A stretch of DNA of 64,000 nt from Amorphochlora amoebiformis (Eukaryota; Cercozoa; Chlorarachniophyceae), in contig BAAHQB010000050.1 of the NCBI GenBank assembly GCA_054601695.1, forward strand, positions 806,001 to 870,000. Direction: 5' to 3'. A program made the translations under genes and the position numbers. Position 1 is the stretch's first letter; each line of letters opens with the position of its first letter. Of the stretch, positions 1 through 57,461 are shown one piece after another. The notes beneath the pieces were generated by a model. The model saw only the letters and a program-made list of their open reading frames with translations. It made no database searches and had not been told where the DNA came from.

Positions 1-56
1 ATTTAGTCATATATTCAAACGTGTATTACACCAATATAGACACACGTATATGTATG

Positions 57-120
<64 letters not shown>

Positions 121-174
121 CAAATATACATATACACATATATATGCACATATACACACACGTGGATGCATATT

Positions 175-208
<34 letters not shown>

Positions 209-245
209 ATGAATAAATAGATATTAATATATATTTATTATATCA

Positions 246-293
<48 letters not shown>

Positions 294-336
294 CTATACA
301 ATTTTATATATATATATATATATATATAACTATATA

Positions 337-373
<37 letters not shown>

Positions 374-388
374 TTATATATATATAGT

Positions 389-439
<51 letters not shown>

Positions 440-443
440 TTAT

Positions 444-488
<45 letters not shown>

Positions 489-678
489 GTCTGTACGTGT
501 GTGTGTATGTTTCCGTTCCCAACCCTTCGCATGATCGTGTATATCTATTCGTTCATACTTATATATCTACATTATGAAATATATATATATATATATGTTA
601 TTTATAGATATATCTATTATATATATACTTTATATGATTTACATTCACATATACACACATATCTTTCATTTACCTTAC
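1..678. repeat. TA-rich intronic sequence downstream of the last visible NAA35 exon
   Basis: Almost entirely (TA)n with CA/TG-interrupted runs. A short less repetitive patch at 500-560 has a possible minus-strand acceptor, but its reading (HIHDHAKGWERK) does not resemble the expected NAA35 C-terminus. I therefore treat the stretch as intron, with the remaining 3' exons before base 1. Confidence 0.6.
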
Positions 679-15854
<15,176 letters not shown>

Positions 15855-16534
15855 CAACTGTTCATCCCCTACGTTAGCCTTCCCTGGTCCAGGAAGAGTC
15901 TATGAAATTAGATAAACTTCAGCACCAGTGCTGCCGAGGGTGTGAGGCGTGGTCGGTGGCGTGGCGTGAGATTTTCGAGCAAGCAGGTTGTTCCATACAC
16001 ATGGAACGAAAACACCACAGTAGACACACGATCATTGACAGCGGATAAATGCACACGAGCGTAGGATAGAGCAACCAACGCAGATACAGAGTCATATCAG
16101 CTATGTGGGTTCCAAACCTGGGCCAGAATCGGTGTCACTTGCGCAGTGTGGTCCATAAGCCCAATATAATCTGAGGGCTATAGCAAGATTGTTCGATTCC
16201 CTTCTATCTAAACAACTGTATCGCTCTTCCTGCTCGCTCGGCGTCCCGGAAGCGTGGGTTTGGGGGCTCGTCCGCGGTCTCCGACCCTCAGTGATGGGTT
16301 TTGGTCGCGATTAGCGGGTGAGTACGGAATGGTTAGAGGTTCAGATCTCCAGCCCCGGGATTCCTTTGGATTACCATTCTTTAGAATATCCAAAGTCCCC
16401 AAGGATCTCCGCTGCCGCCATCATCGTATGCATTTTCGGGGGGGGTCCCAGGGAGGATTCAGAACCGAGAGGAGACGGGATGGGAATAATGTATAGTCGT
16501 CATGACGAATTGTCGATCAGGTGGCACTCGTCCT
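15855..16534. promoter_or_regulatory. Divergent intergenic region between NAA35 and the coiled-coil gene
   Basis: About 680 bp separate the two presumed start codons. The region has ordinary composition and no TA tracts, unlike nearly everything around it. It probably holds both promoters and 5' UTRs. A strong donor-like GCGG/GTGAGT at 16318 and acceptor-like ends at 16384 and 16520 suggest a spliced 5' UTR or extra 5' coding exons on the plus strand. Using all of them would require introns of 26 and 30 bp, so I did not annotate them. The open frames over 16208-16496 on both strands lack family resemblance. Confidence 0.5.
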
Positions 16535-36275
<19,741 letters not shown>

Positions 36276-36286
36276 GGGTCTAAAAC

Positions 36287-36341
<55 letters not shown>

Positions 36342-36454
36342 TTATACATATATATATGGATGTACATGTATGTATTTTATAGAGAATCATGTGTAGCCGA
36401 AGGTCCATAACTTCATACATATACACAAATATTCATACAATAATCGTGTATATA

Positions 36455-36543
<89 letters not shown>

Positions 36544-36580
36544 ATACATGTATATATATGATATATATATATATATGTAC

Positions 36581-36736
<156 letters not shown>

Positions 36737-37075
36737 GTGTGTGTGTATGTGTGTATATGTATGTATATATATATATATATAATATTCCTATATTATGTTT
36801 AAATATATACACAAATATAATATATCTTATATATATACCAATATATATATATATATGTATGTATAACATATATTGTATATATCGAGAAGAATATATAGCC
36901 GAAGATGTATAACCTCATGCATATACCTATATAAATCATGCAATATATATACATAATATAATATATTTATACATATATATATATATATACATACATATGT
37001 ATTATATATATATATATATATATATACATATATATATACATATATTATATAAACATATATATATATATATGTTGT

Positions 37076-37106
<31 letters not shown>

Positions 37107-37288
37107 GGTTTATATATATATATATATATAGATGTAGATCTAAATGGGTCTATATATATATATATATATATATGTAAATATATATATGTACATATAAATC
37201 TGTCCCTATTCATGTACATGTTTATTTCAAATATAGTTTTCTTCTACTATTTTTTAAACCTTTTTTCTAATTTTCGGGTTGAATTTAG

Positions 37289-44507
<7,219 letters not shown>

Positions 44508-44729
44508 CCTAGTTATAGTCTAGATATGTTGCTGTTGCAATAAAGTTAAGAATTTCAAGAGCTCCAAGCCTTCATTGAGTGTGCTAACAAGTGCACTGAT
44601 AGTTTATAATGACTTAACCGTAATTATTCAATTTCTAGCCTAACAGTAGAAACTTGCTCTTGAAATTAATCACCGATTACATGATACGTAATGATTTAAC
44701 GTGATATTTTTAATGGGATACCATGACAG

Positions 44730-44765
<36 letters not shown>

Positions 44766-45007
44766 TAGGTTCTTTATATAATAATTATATATGCTAGTGA
44801 GTCTGAGTTTTCATCTCACTAGTAAAAAGTACAGATAATTAAATATTAACGCTAGACGCCGCGGGCTTGGAGGGTTTTGTATATAAACTGGGCTGTTATC
44901 GCGCACACCATTGATCGGAACGAAATTAACGACCACCGGTGCTCACATCAGTATTGCCAGTGCTCTAGTGCGGCCGTGTTCTATTGTATAGAAATTTGAT
45001 GGACTCC
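44508..45007. other. Convergent 3' intergenic region
   Basis: Holds the 3' ends of the plus-strand chain ending at 44507 and of WrbA ending at 45008. Mostly non-repetitive, with one TA block near 44730-44765. The 3' UTR of the plus-strand gene carries a canonical AATAAA 32 bp after the stop. Confidence 0.6.
44539..44544 (+). terminator. Polyadenylation signal AATAAA
   Basis: A perfect AATAAA lies 32 bp after the TAG at 44505-44507, the expected position for 3' end formation of the plus-strand gene. Confidence 0.6.
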
Positions 45008-45302
45008 TCAAGGCTTGGAACCGGCGAGCTTGGCGGCGATCCCAGTGATGTGCTTCCCTTGAAACTCAGCAACTTCGAGTTCGAGAGCAGACGGCTTGCG
45101 ATCACCCTCTGACGAAAAAATAATATAATAAGTGTAATGATCAAGTATACTATTTGGGGAACATTCTGCTAGTCTGTTCGTGGTACGGGTTCGGGTTCGG
45201 TGAATTCATAAATTCCTGTATTATAAATTCATAATCCTTATTCCTGATAATATAACGTATGTATAATATATATATATATATATGTATATGTATATATTAT
45301 AT

Positions 45303-45351
<49 letters not shown>

Positions 45352-45487
45352 TAATATGTATATTTAAAATAACATATATATGTACATGTGTATCATTACA
45401 TATATTATACATATAGATAATATTATATATGTATACATGTCAAATTATATGTATTATAACATACTAGACATATATACACACACACAC

Positions 45488-45519
<32 letters not shown>

Positions 45520-45685
45520 GGTATGTATATATTACACACGCAAACACACACACATATATATATATATATATGTATTTATATATATTGTATATATTTACAA
45601 ATTTCTCGTATTTTGGTTGCACACATCAAATGTATACAACATCTTCATTTATACAATAATATATACATACATATATGTACATATG

Positions 45686-45723
<38 letters not shown>

Positions 45724-45810
45724 TTATATATATATATATATATAGTGCGTGTGTGTGTGTGTGTGTATGTATATATATTTATATATATAATATAATATAT
45801 CTATATATAG

Positions 45811-45851
<41 letters not shown>

Positions 45852-46581
45852 ATTCTTTTATTCATCAATTTATAAGACAAATAATATGTATATATATATA
45901 TATATATATAATATATTTATATACATACACACACATATATATATATATATATGTGTGTGTATACATAATATTGTATATATAAAATTTGTATTGACATGTA
46001 TTTGAACATGTAACGTGTTACAGGACTTACTCGGTCCAGCAAGCGTGCCGGCACCATAAGGGGAACCACCATGAGGTTCAGATAAGTCGAAGAGCTTCGG
46101 GCAGGCGTATCCAATAGGCACGAATATCATTCCTGTATACCAGTCAGAAATGAACGCTTTACTCGTGCATGGAGTATACCGTGATGCACAAGTTGGGTGA
46201 CGAATGTAAGAGCAGTAGTTTCTTGGCCTCCATTCTGGGTTCCTGTGGAAACAAAGATTCCAGCAGGTTTTCCAACCAGTGCTCCCTTCATCCAAAGTCC
46301 TCCGGTTCGATCGATGAGAGCTTTGACTTGCGCAGCCGCCATACCTGACCAAAGCACATTCAGACGACGTAACATGGCTCGCAGACCACCTACCGAAGCG
46401 AGTGGGAATTCCGAAGATGATAGCGTCAGCAGCAGCGAGATCGTCTGGAGTGGCCTCCTGATCCATACACACATGCATATACATACATATATATATATAT
46501 ACATATATATATTACATGCATATATATATACATATATATGTGTGTACATACACATTTACACATACATAAATAAATAAATAA

Positions 46582-46619
<38 letters not shown>

Positions 46620-46621
46620 AG

Positions 46622-46678
<57 letters not shown>

Positions 46679-46684
46679 TATTAC

Positions 46685-46724
<40 letters not shown>

Positions 46725-47143
46725 TCCATACGTATAGCATATAGAGTGTGTGTATATCGCTTAGAGCTTTGTCGCCATGGCGCTGTAATCTTAACCTTAT
46801 GGTCCTCGTTCTTAGGGGCAGCATGCATTTTCTCAAGGACCTGAACAAGTACAAATGCTCAAGCAAACGTGGGAGCGAAGTTGACGAGTTACCTCCTTCG
46901 GTAAGGTCTCCGGAACGCGGCAAATTTTCACCTGCGACGAAAAAGAAACATCACCCATTTGCTAATTCTCTTTCAGATTTCGTATCACCGTGCCACCAGC
47001 TGCCTCTACGCCTTTCGAGACTGCTCCCGCCATCGTTTCGATGTGCTTGTACATGGAGTAGTAAACAATCAACACCTACAGTATTCACCGAATCATTAAA
47101 ATAAGAGCTGTGCGACGGGAGTGCAATCAGGACGCGTCTCCAT
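45008..47143 (-). CDS. wrbA: WrbA-type NAD(P)H:quinone oxidoreductase (flavodoxin fold), complete
   Basis: WrbA proteins bind FMN and reduce quinones by two electrons using NAD(P)H, protecting against oxidative stress. Exons: 47143-47117, 47075-46989, 46931-46893, 46840-46796, 46457-46394, 46344-46180, 46132-46031, 45108-45008. They total 630 bp, or 209 residues and a TGA stop, the usual family size. Motifs: the FMN phosphate loop [13 protein letters not shown] (10-22), IFGIPTRFG (80-88), the run from TGGLW (101-105) to [12 protein letters not shown] (120-131), VPIGYA, then [13 protein letters not shown] and the C-terminal [14 protein letters not shown]. The first exon (METRPDCTP) is the least certain part, but it has an in-frame ATG and a phase-0 donor. 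Introns 1-3 are 41-57 bp without TA repeats; introns 4 and 7 are TA-rich. The gene lies head to head with the lipase gene and tail to tail with the upstream plus-strand gene. Confidence 0.93.
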
Positions 47144-47435
47144 TGCGTCAGAAGGATTAATATAGGTAAGTCAAGGGTTTTCACGCACATTGGGCCCTTT
47201 CGATTCGCTCATGTCTTTGACAATTCGGTCACTTGAACTCTGGCCCCTTCCTTACGCGTATGTGGAAAAAAAATCGGAAAGGACCAATTCTCGAAATCCA
47301 TTCCCTCGCTGCTCTTCCCCCGGGATTCTCCCGTTGTTCCGGCGGGATTCCGAGACTAGAATCATGGTTTAGATATCTACATATTGGAAAATGATATACC
47401 TGGGAAATCCCGGTATTCGCCCAGGGATATCTCTT
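47144..47435. promoter_or_regulatory. Divergent promoter region between WrbA and the lipase gene
   Basis: Only 292 bp between the two start codons, free of TA repeats. It must contain both core promoters and 5' UTRs. No clear TATA box is obvious. A short pyrimidine-rich patch near 47304-47345 (CCCTCGCTGCTCTTCCCCC) is the only compositional feature. Confidence 0.55.
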
Positions 47436-48511
47436 ATGGCTTCGGGCACGGACAAGGAGAAAAAGAAGGCGGATATATGGAGGGTAGGGCTTGGACGATA
47501 GTACTCTTGCTTTAGTTGTGTTGGAGAGGCCTATTGATCCGTCAAATTAAATTTGGGATTTGCCCTTTCACTTTGGGGGATTGAAAATATGCCCTTTTTA
47601 TGTCGGGTTCAGACGTCGATGGAAAGATTGAAACTCGCCAAGCCTATGCTGATCAAAGTCGCACAGTACTACACCATTCTAATTTATTGCAAACCCTTCT
47701 TGATCTCCATCGTCACAGCCACTTGACCAGAACTTTCCTGTAACTCTCGCCAGGCTGGTACCTCGGATCTCCCAAGGCGCATGGGCAACCGTGGTTTTCC
47801 TTCACCTCACATCTGATGGATGTGATCGACGTTCTGAGCTTGAAAACCAACGATTTGTAGGTTACCACTGCTCCGGCTGTAACAGCGGCCATACTCAGGT
47901 ATGTGACGGAGTCTCCACGCCATCTTTCGTCCTGAGTTCATGGCGCTTACGTTTGTGAATGCTCCTTTACAGAACGATGAAGCCCCCAGGCGACAACTTG
48001 GGGATCGATACGGCTAAGCTCGTCAAACTGGACAGTGAAAGGTAATAAAGGTGTTGTGAAGTTCAGGACATGGATCGACGACACGGGCTGGGTCTAATTG
48101 GGTCCGGGGATTGTTAGTTTTCGATTGTGCTTGTGCTTTATTTGTACTGGGTTTTGGATGTATTCTTATGTTATTGGTAGATTATCGGATGCTGTGCTGG
48201 CCCACAGCGCATACATTGGCAATACTGAGAGGCTTACTAAAGAGCTTAAGGCTCATCCGGAGCGGGTATTCAGTGTGTTACAGTTGTTTGTGGGTTTTCA
48301 TGCGTAAAATGAGAGTAAAATGTGAAGAGAGAGAGAAAAAGTAGAGGGAGAGAAGTAGAGAGAAGGGAGAGAGGAAGAGAAAAAGTAGAGGCAGAGAGGC
48401 AGAGAGAAGGGAGAGGAGAAAGAGAAAAAAAAATGAGGGACAGAAGTATAGGAGGAGGGAGAGAGAAAAAGGAAAAGGAACAGAGCAGATTCATAATTAT
48501 ACATATATATG

Positions 48512-48549
<38 letters not shown>

Positions 48550-48573
48550 ATAATAATATATATATATATATTA

Positions 48574-48624
<51 letters not shown>

Positions 48625-48664
48625 ATACAATATTTATGTATATGCATATTATGTACATACATAC

Positions 48665-48706
<42 letters not shown>

Positions 48707-48781
48707 TTATATATATATATATATGTATATATATATAATATTTCTATATATATACAATGTATACAAAGAAATATACATGCA

Positions 48782-48826
<45 letters not shown>

Positions 48827-48840
48827 TACACATATAAAAT

Positions 48841-48884
<44 letters not shown>

Positions 48885-48948
48885 TATGTGTACATACATA
48901 CATTCATATGATAGATAATATATATATATATATATACATATATAAATA

Positions 48949-49000
<52 letters not shown>

Positions 49001-49515
49001 GCGTGGATAGAGTAGAATTTATACGTATCTATGATAAATGTACTACACGTACATAATATATATTTTTATATATTACATATGCAGAATATCCATATATGCA
49101 GTATAATAGATATATATATATATAATATAATATATATATACATACATATATCCACAGATTCAGCTAATCCTTAACCGCGAGAGGTCTAACGTACTCGCAC
49201 GTGCCTTCTTCATCGCCATCTCGGAGTCACAGGAGGGCAAGCCCAGAAGACTGTACGTTGTCATCAGGGGTCAGTACACACACTGGACTGTGAAAAATTT
49301 TATATTTTCTCCGCAGGTACATGTAGGTGTGTAAGTGTGTATAACATGAACGTGATCACAGATATGTGCGCCTAATACATTATATAAATGTATAAACATA
49401 TACATTATATATATATGTATATATGTATGCATATTACATATATTTCTATAAGTAGGTAATATATATATTTCTAACAGGAATATAATTTTCTGTATACACA
49501 CGCACATAATATATA

Positions 49516-49603
<88 letters not shown>

Positions 49604-50080
49604 TATACATGTAAGGATTATCAATGCAACCGGAAGCTGCAGGTACGTAACTACTGAGAGATAAACGGCAGTCCAACAACGAATAAATATCGACGTAGTA
49701 GAAATCCTTAGATGCATCTGCTATGTCTCTAACTTGAGATACACCCAGAGATTCATATGTCTATTCACACGTGTGAATACGGACATGAGTGTTCACGAAA
49801 CAACCAGAATACATGCTCACCCCATGTACATATTTGCAACGCCGACACACATCAAATTCTCATAGTTTTATCATCTTGTGTCATATAACTGAGTAAGGTA
49901 TGGTTGGTTATTGGTGTTCAGGATCGAAGTCCATAGATGACTGGTTGACAAACTTTAACTGTCAGTCGGTTAGCCTGGTTCTACCCTTCGTTCACGACGG
50001 CGAGGTAGAATATTCGGAAGTATGTATTACGCGTGTGAGTATGTGTATGTGTACGTACGTGTATATGTATTATGTTTAGG

Positions 50081-50129
<49 letters not shown>

Positions 50130-50191
50130 TATGTACACACATATAGATTTATATATATATATATATTATATATATATATATATATAATACG

Positions 50192-50222
<31 letters not shown>

Positions 50223-50224
50223 CA

Positions 50225-50277
<53 letters not shown>

Positions 50278-50345
50278 TATTGTACACATACATGTCTATA
50301 TGTTAATAAATATGTAAATACATTCACATACTATACTAGTTATAC

Positions 50346-50400
<55 letters not shown>

Positions 50401-50907
50401 AGTATTGTACACATACATGTCTATATAATAATAAATGTGTAAATACATTCACATACTATACTAGTTATATAGGCCGATAGCATCCTCGAGGAGACCTTAG
50501 CGGCCTTAGCTGACACAGAAAAAGGAAATAAACTCTCTACAAGAATAGAAACAGCAACGACAATAAAATCACCGGGACAATGTCACCTAAAAAAAGTGGA
50601 AACCCCTAATGGACACAGGTGAAGACTTGTTTGTATATGTGTGAATGTATGTGTATGTGATATGTTTCAGGATAATCCTGCAAACAAGTATGGCGATATG
50701 TAATTGTACATAGATATATTTCAATTATATATGTATGTATATATATATATATATATAATATATATATATATATAGTAATAATACATCTGCATATATATAT
50801 ATATACATATATAATATATCTATATATGTATTTATATACGTATACTATATTTGTCATGAAAGCTTTACGTATATGAGGTATACACATACGTGTGTATGGT
50901 CCAATTG

Positions 50908-50956
<49 letters not shown>

Positions 50957-51012
50957 TATATTTCTATATATATATATATATGTATATATTCTATACGTAT
51001 ATGACTATTGAT

Positions 51013-51059
<47 letters not shown>

Positions 51060-51368
51060 ATACATAAAAATGCATATATATATTTATATACATTTGTATA
51101 CATATTCATTTATCTATATATATATACATATGTAAATATGTATGTAATTAATATATACAATATATATACATATATATATATATATGTGCGTTTTGGTGTG
51201 TGTGTGGGTTTGAATATATACTCTATGCACAACATCACATTACATAAATACATATGTAGTATATATATATATATATATATATATAAGTACATATATATAC
51301 ATATATACATATATATATATATACATATATATACGGGATTTATAGATATCTATATCTATATATTTATA

Positions 51369-51410
<42 letters not shown>

Positions 51411-51509
51411 ATCAGGGCCCATGATGGGATGGTAAAAGCCGCGCAGGAGCTGTTGGAAGCTCAAGAGCATATACTATGGACTCTTATTGAAGTGCATAAT
51501 AATATATAC

Positions 51510-51555
<46 letters not shown>

Positions 51556-51754
51556 ATATATATATATTATATCATATTATATTATATATTATATATATAT
51601 ATATATAAATATATATATATATGTATATACAATATATACATATATATATATGTAAGTATATTTACATAAGTAGTGTAGCTTAATGTGCTATAGCTAAATG
51701 TGCTATGTGAAAAAATCTCTGTCTATATACATGCATGTTTTTTACATTTATATT

Positions 51755-51819
<65 letters not shown>

Positions 51820-51918
51820 TATATTTGTATACACATTTATAATACATTACATAAGATATATCGATATGTTTGTAAATAGTGTATTCTGGTATTCCACACG
51901 ATACATACACACACATAT

Positions 51919-51960
<42 letters not shown>

Positions 51961-52026
51961 ACTACATATGTGCATATGTATATATATATATATATATACT
52001 ATATTATATATATATATATATTATAT

Positions 52027-52070
<44 letters not shown>

Positions 52071-52106
52071 AAGATATATATATATATATATATACATATA
52101 TATATA

Positions 52107-52175
<69 letters not shown>

Positions 52176-52233
52176 ATACGCATTTATAATACATTACATA
52201 AGATATATCGATATGTTTGTAAATAGTGTGTTC

Positions 52234-52273
<40 letters not shown>

Positions 52274-53094
52274 TACACATGTATATAAATTTATATTTAT
52301 GCGTGTGAAATATACATTAACACATATTTATATTGTTCATACATACAAATATATAAACTTCTTTGCATATTAGGAGCACTCTAAACACAAAAACGGCCTC
52401 TCTATTCGGGTTATAGGTACTACATTATGCAAATATATACATATAAATGAATGATTATATATATATATATGTATAATATATATATATATATATATACATA
52501 CATTTATATATATATATATATATACATATATATTTATACACATTGAGTTTTCAGATTAATACATGTGTATACAAAAATAGATCCAGGGAATGTTTATATA
52601 TATATATATATATATATATATCTATATATATATATGTATATATATATATATACATAACATATACAAATACGTATGATATATATATATATTTCTGTATATA
52701 TTTGAATATGTAAATACATATACGTATGATATATATATTTCTGTATATATCTGCATATGTAATGTCTAATATACACACATATAAATACATAGATTTCCAA
52801 AAAATAAGCATTACTTTCCACATGCATAACGATACATATAGACATACGTATATGGTATATATTAATATGTACATGTACACCTAAATATACATTACATATT
52901 TACATTTATGTATATATATGTATTAATTTATATATGTAAAACATTTACATGCAACAACATATACGTATGAATCTCAGGACACTCGCTCGGCGGAGGGGTG
53001 GCCGCAGTGCTTTGCGCTTTGGTCGACAATAAACTGCAATCAAAAAAGGTATGGAAATACACACACACATGCAGGAATAATGTGTTTCGTCTTG

Positions 53095-53161
<67 letters not shown>

Positions 53162-53165
53162 TTTT

Positions 53166-53213
<48 letters not shown>

Positions 53214-53571
53214 TATTTGGAAAGGTTTAGAACATATAAACACAGTATAATAAATACATGAAATAGATGAAAACAACATATAATAAAAAGCTCGAAGACA
53301 AGGTATCCCTTAGCTGCACCACTTTCGGATGTCCTCCCGTCGTCGATGAATCGCTTTCTAGTTACAAACCCGAACACCTTACCTCAAATTTCTCTCGAAT
53401 CTTCGAATCTCTACGGAATATCTCTCGAATTCTCTCGAGACTCTCTTTTAACTCTCTCAAATCTCTCGAGTCTCTCTCGAATCTGTCTCGAATCTCTCTC
53501 GAATCCCTTGGAATATCTTCCGGATCTCCCTCGAATCTCTTTCGAATGTAGTGTGTGTACAAATATATAAC

Positions 53572-53634
<63 letters not shown>

Positions 53635-53712
53635 AGTACGGCATATACATTTTACTTAGGAACATATACGCATGTATATTCATCTATTGTGTAATGTATA
53701 AATAATATATAT

Positions 53713-53743
<31 letters not shown>

Positions 53744-53778
53744 GTGTGTATATATTTGTACTTGTAATATCTAAATAT

Positions 53779-53840
<62 letters not shown>

Positions 53841-53860
53841 TTATATTTAGGAAAGTATAG

Positions 53861-53897
<37 letters not shown>

Positions 53898-54003
53898 TAT
53901 AATATATTGGGTGTGTGTGTGTTTAGAAAAACTTCGAAAGCGAGTTCTATCCATCGTCAATGCATCGGATGTGGTATCTTCACAAGTACATGGAATATTA
54001 GAC

Positions 54004-54100
<97 letters not shown>

Positions 54101-54372
54101 TTTATACATATGTATATACTTGTTTATGAATAGCTTTAATTATATCTATATATTGAAAATATATCTTTACATACCTGTATCCATGATATACATTTATGGT
54201 GTACAATATACACATTGATATGTATATACACATACACACATATATTTATACGTGTACATGCATCTAGTTTTATGCTATATAAATATACATGTATAATATA
54301 TATAAATGTATACATAACCCATATGCATGTAGATACACACAAATATTCGGAAAAATAACACACAAACATGTC

Positions 54373-54426
<54 letters not shown>

Positions 54427-54469
54427 TTCTTATGTGCATATATTCATGGATACTTACTACGCATATATT

Positions 54470-54502
<33 letters not shown>

Positions 54503-54532
54503 TTATGTGTATACACACACACACAATATATG

Positions 54533-54563
<31 letters not shown>

Positions 54564-54583
54564 ATGTATATTTATCATGTACG

Positions 54584-54640
<57 letters not shown>

Positions 54641-54769
54641 CATAGATAATATATATATATATATATATGATATATATACATATCACAAGGTTCCGCATCT
54701 GAGTCCGCACTTGGCTCATAAGCTGTCCGATCTATCTATATTTTTCAAGAAAAAAGAAGAGAAATCGAA

Positions 54770-54800
<31 letters not shown>

Positions 54801-55030
54801 CTACATATATATATATATATATAAATATATATATTTACATATATATACATGCTAGATAGACATATTTGTCGGACCTAAGAAGAGTCGAGAGGGAAGATTT
54901 ATCGTGTAACAGTAGTATGTAAAAAGTACTATGTTGTTATATTATATATCTCTAGGCATAAATATGTATGATAAACAGTTTTGCATACATAGATATATGT
55001 GTGCGTATATACAATATATATATATATATA

Positions 55031-55077
<47 letters not shown>

Positions 55078-55175
55078 CATATATGTGTATACATACATTG
55101 TACTTTGTAGACACATATATCTTTATATTATATATATATGTATATGTATATATATATATTATTTTTATATGTGTA

Positions 55176-55229
<54 letters not shown>

Positions 55230-55231
55230 AT

Positions 55232-55274
<43 letters not shown>

Positions 55275-55671
55275 TACATATTGTTGTATCCTCCACCTAC
55301 ACACAGAACCAACACTCACCAAAAGATACCAAGACCTCCATCCCCAATCCCAACCCCAACCTCACCGAATCAACACAGAAAACGAGGGAAAGAGAGCAGA
55401 AAAGAGAAAAAGAGAGCGAGAGAGACACCCTGAAGGCGAGAAGGGCTTGCCCACGTGACAAGGGCCCTGAGCTGAGGGTGCCCGGGAGAGTGCTGTATAT
55501 GCGGAAGGAGGGGGGAGTTGTTGATGTCACTGGTAGATGTCAATTTCTGTGTGTTATTGTGGGGTGGTTTGTTTGTTGTTTGTATGTTTGTCTGGATGTT
55601 TGTGTGCTACATGTGTGTGGATATGTGTGTGTGATTTGTGGATATGTGTTTTTATATGCATTTCATGTATG

Positions 55672-55709
<38 letters not shown>

Positions 55710-55740
55710 TATCCATGTGATTAAGTATATATATACATAC

Positions 55741-55776
<36 letters not shown>

Positions 55777-56305
55777 ATATACATATATAAGGGTATATCT
55801 TTACACATACACATGTGCATATACATAATATATACATATAAGTAAAGTTAGTTTATACACATAAATTCGTAAGTACATTTGTAGAAGAATAGTGTACATA
55901 TATCATGGACATACATACATATACAGGTATATATGCCTAGTATGCACATGCATACATATGAACATTTGTAATCTTCCTTATATCAAACTCCTATCCGCTG
56001 ACTCATCCATCCTAGTCGACCTCTGAACTCTCGCATTCTCTTCTGTCTCCCTCCTTCTCGCCCTCTCATCTTCCCCCATACCACTACCCTCTCCTCTGTC
56101 TCATGGTTCCTGATGCTCTGTCCTTGTTTCATTCTCATGTTATTGTGTTCTACTCTTTTTCTGATTATTTTGTCGTAATGTAACCCAAGGATCGTGGAGG
56201 CCCTATATCCAACTCACACCGTCTATGGTATGTATGTAATGTATAATTACATATGTATGTATATTTATATATATGTAGTTTGTATACATATACATATAAA
56301 CATCG

Positions 56306-56343
<38 letters not shown>

Positions 56344-56369
56344 GTGTGCATACACATGTGTAAAAATAC

Positions 56370-56404
<35 letters not shown>

Positions 56405-56971
56405 CATGTATATATATATGTATATGTATTTGGATATTCTATTCGTACGTATGTAATCTACTAAAATATTTATAGGAAATAATGTCAAGAAGGGTATATA
56501 AAAATATACAAAACAATTTGTACAAAAACACATGTATACTAATCTAGAAAATGTATCCAGTAAAATTACATCAATACAAGTATATATGTTTGTATTTATA
56601 TATAAGTCTAGTGTACACACAAATATGTAATATATATAATATATATAAATATATATATATATATATGTAAATACATGTATATATATATAATATATATATA
56701 TATACATACATGTATATATGTATATACATATGTGTGTGTATAATGCATGTCTTCATGTAATTATTGTATCAATATACATATTGTATGTATGTATGCATAT
56801 GCTTATAATGTTATCCAATATATACGTGAGTAAAGAAAAATATTTAAAAAGATATACATATATGTCTGTACATATATATTATATAAGAAAAGCATTACTA
56901 TGTTGTCAATTTAATAAGCATTTACTCATGTGTGAATGTAACTGTTTCATATTACATATACGCATATATAC

Positions 56972-57040
<69 letters not shown>

Positions 57041-57073
57041 GTATGTGTGTTTACCACAGTTCTGCTGAAGACG

Positions 57074-57122
<49 letters not shown>

Positions 57123-57212
57123 TATACATGTATGTATAAATCTATATATATATATAGATATAGATATACATACATAAATACATTATACATAAATATATAT
57201 ACATATACATTA

Positions 57213-57269
<57 letters not shown>

Positions 57270-57412
57270 CGATCTATATATATATATATATATATATAAA
57301 TATAATGTGCGTATTTACATTTAGGTTTCCGATCACCTGATGCCGAGTTACATTGAAAAGATCAAGATAGATTTGGCAGATGTACATATTTCTTGTATTT
57401 TCTATATATGTG

Positions 57413-57461
<49 letters not shown>

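Noticed and set aside
53267-53570. Open frames rich in Ser/Arg/Leu after the lipase exon
   Set aside because: Translation of the CTCTCGAAT repeat; the lipase continues in phase from 53360 to 53927.
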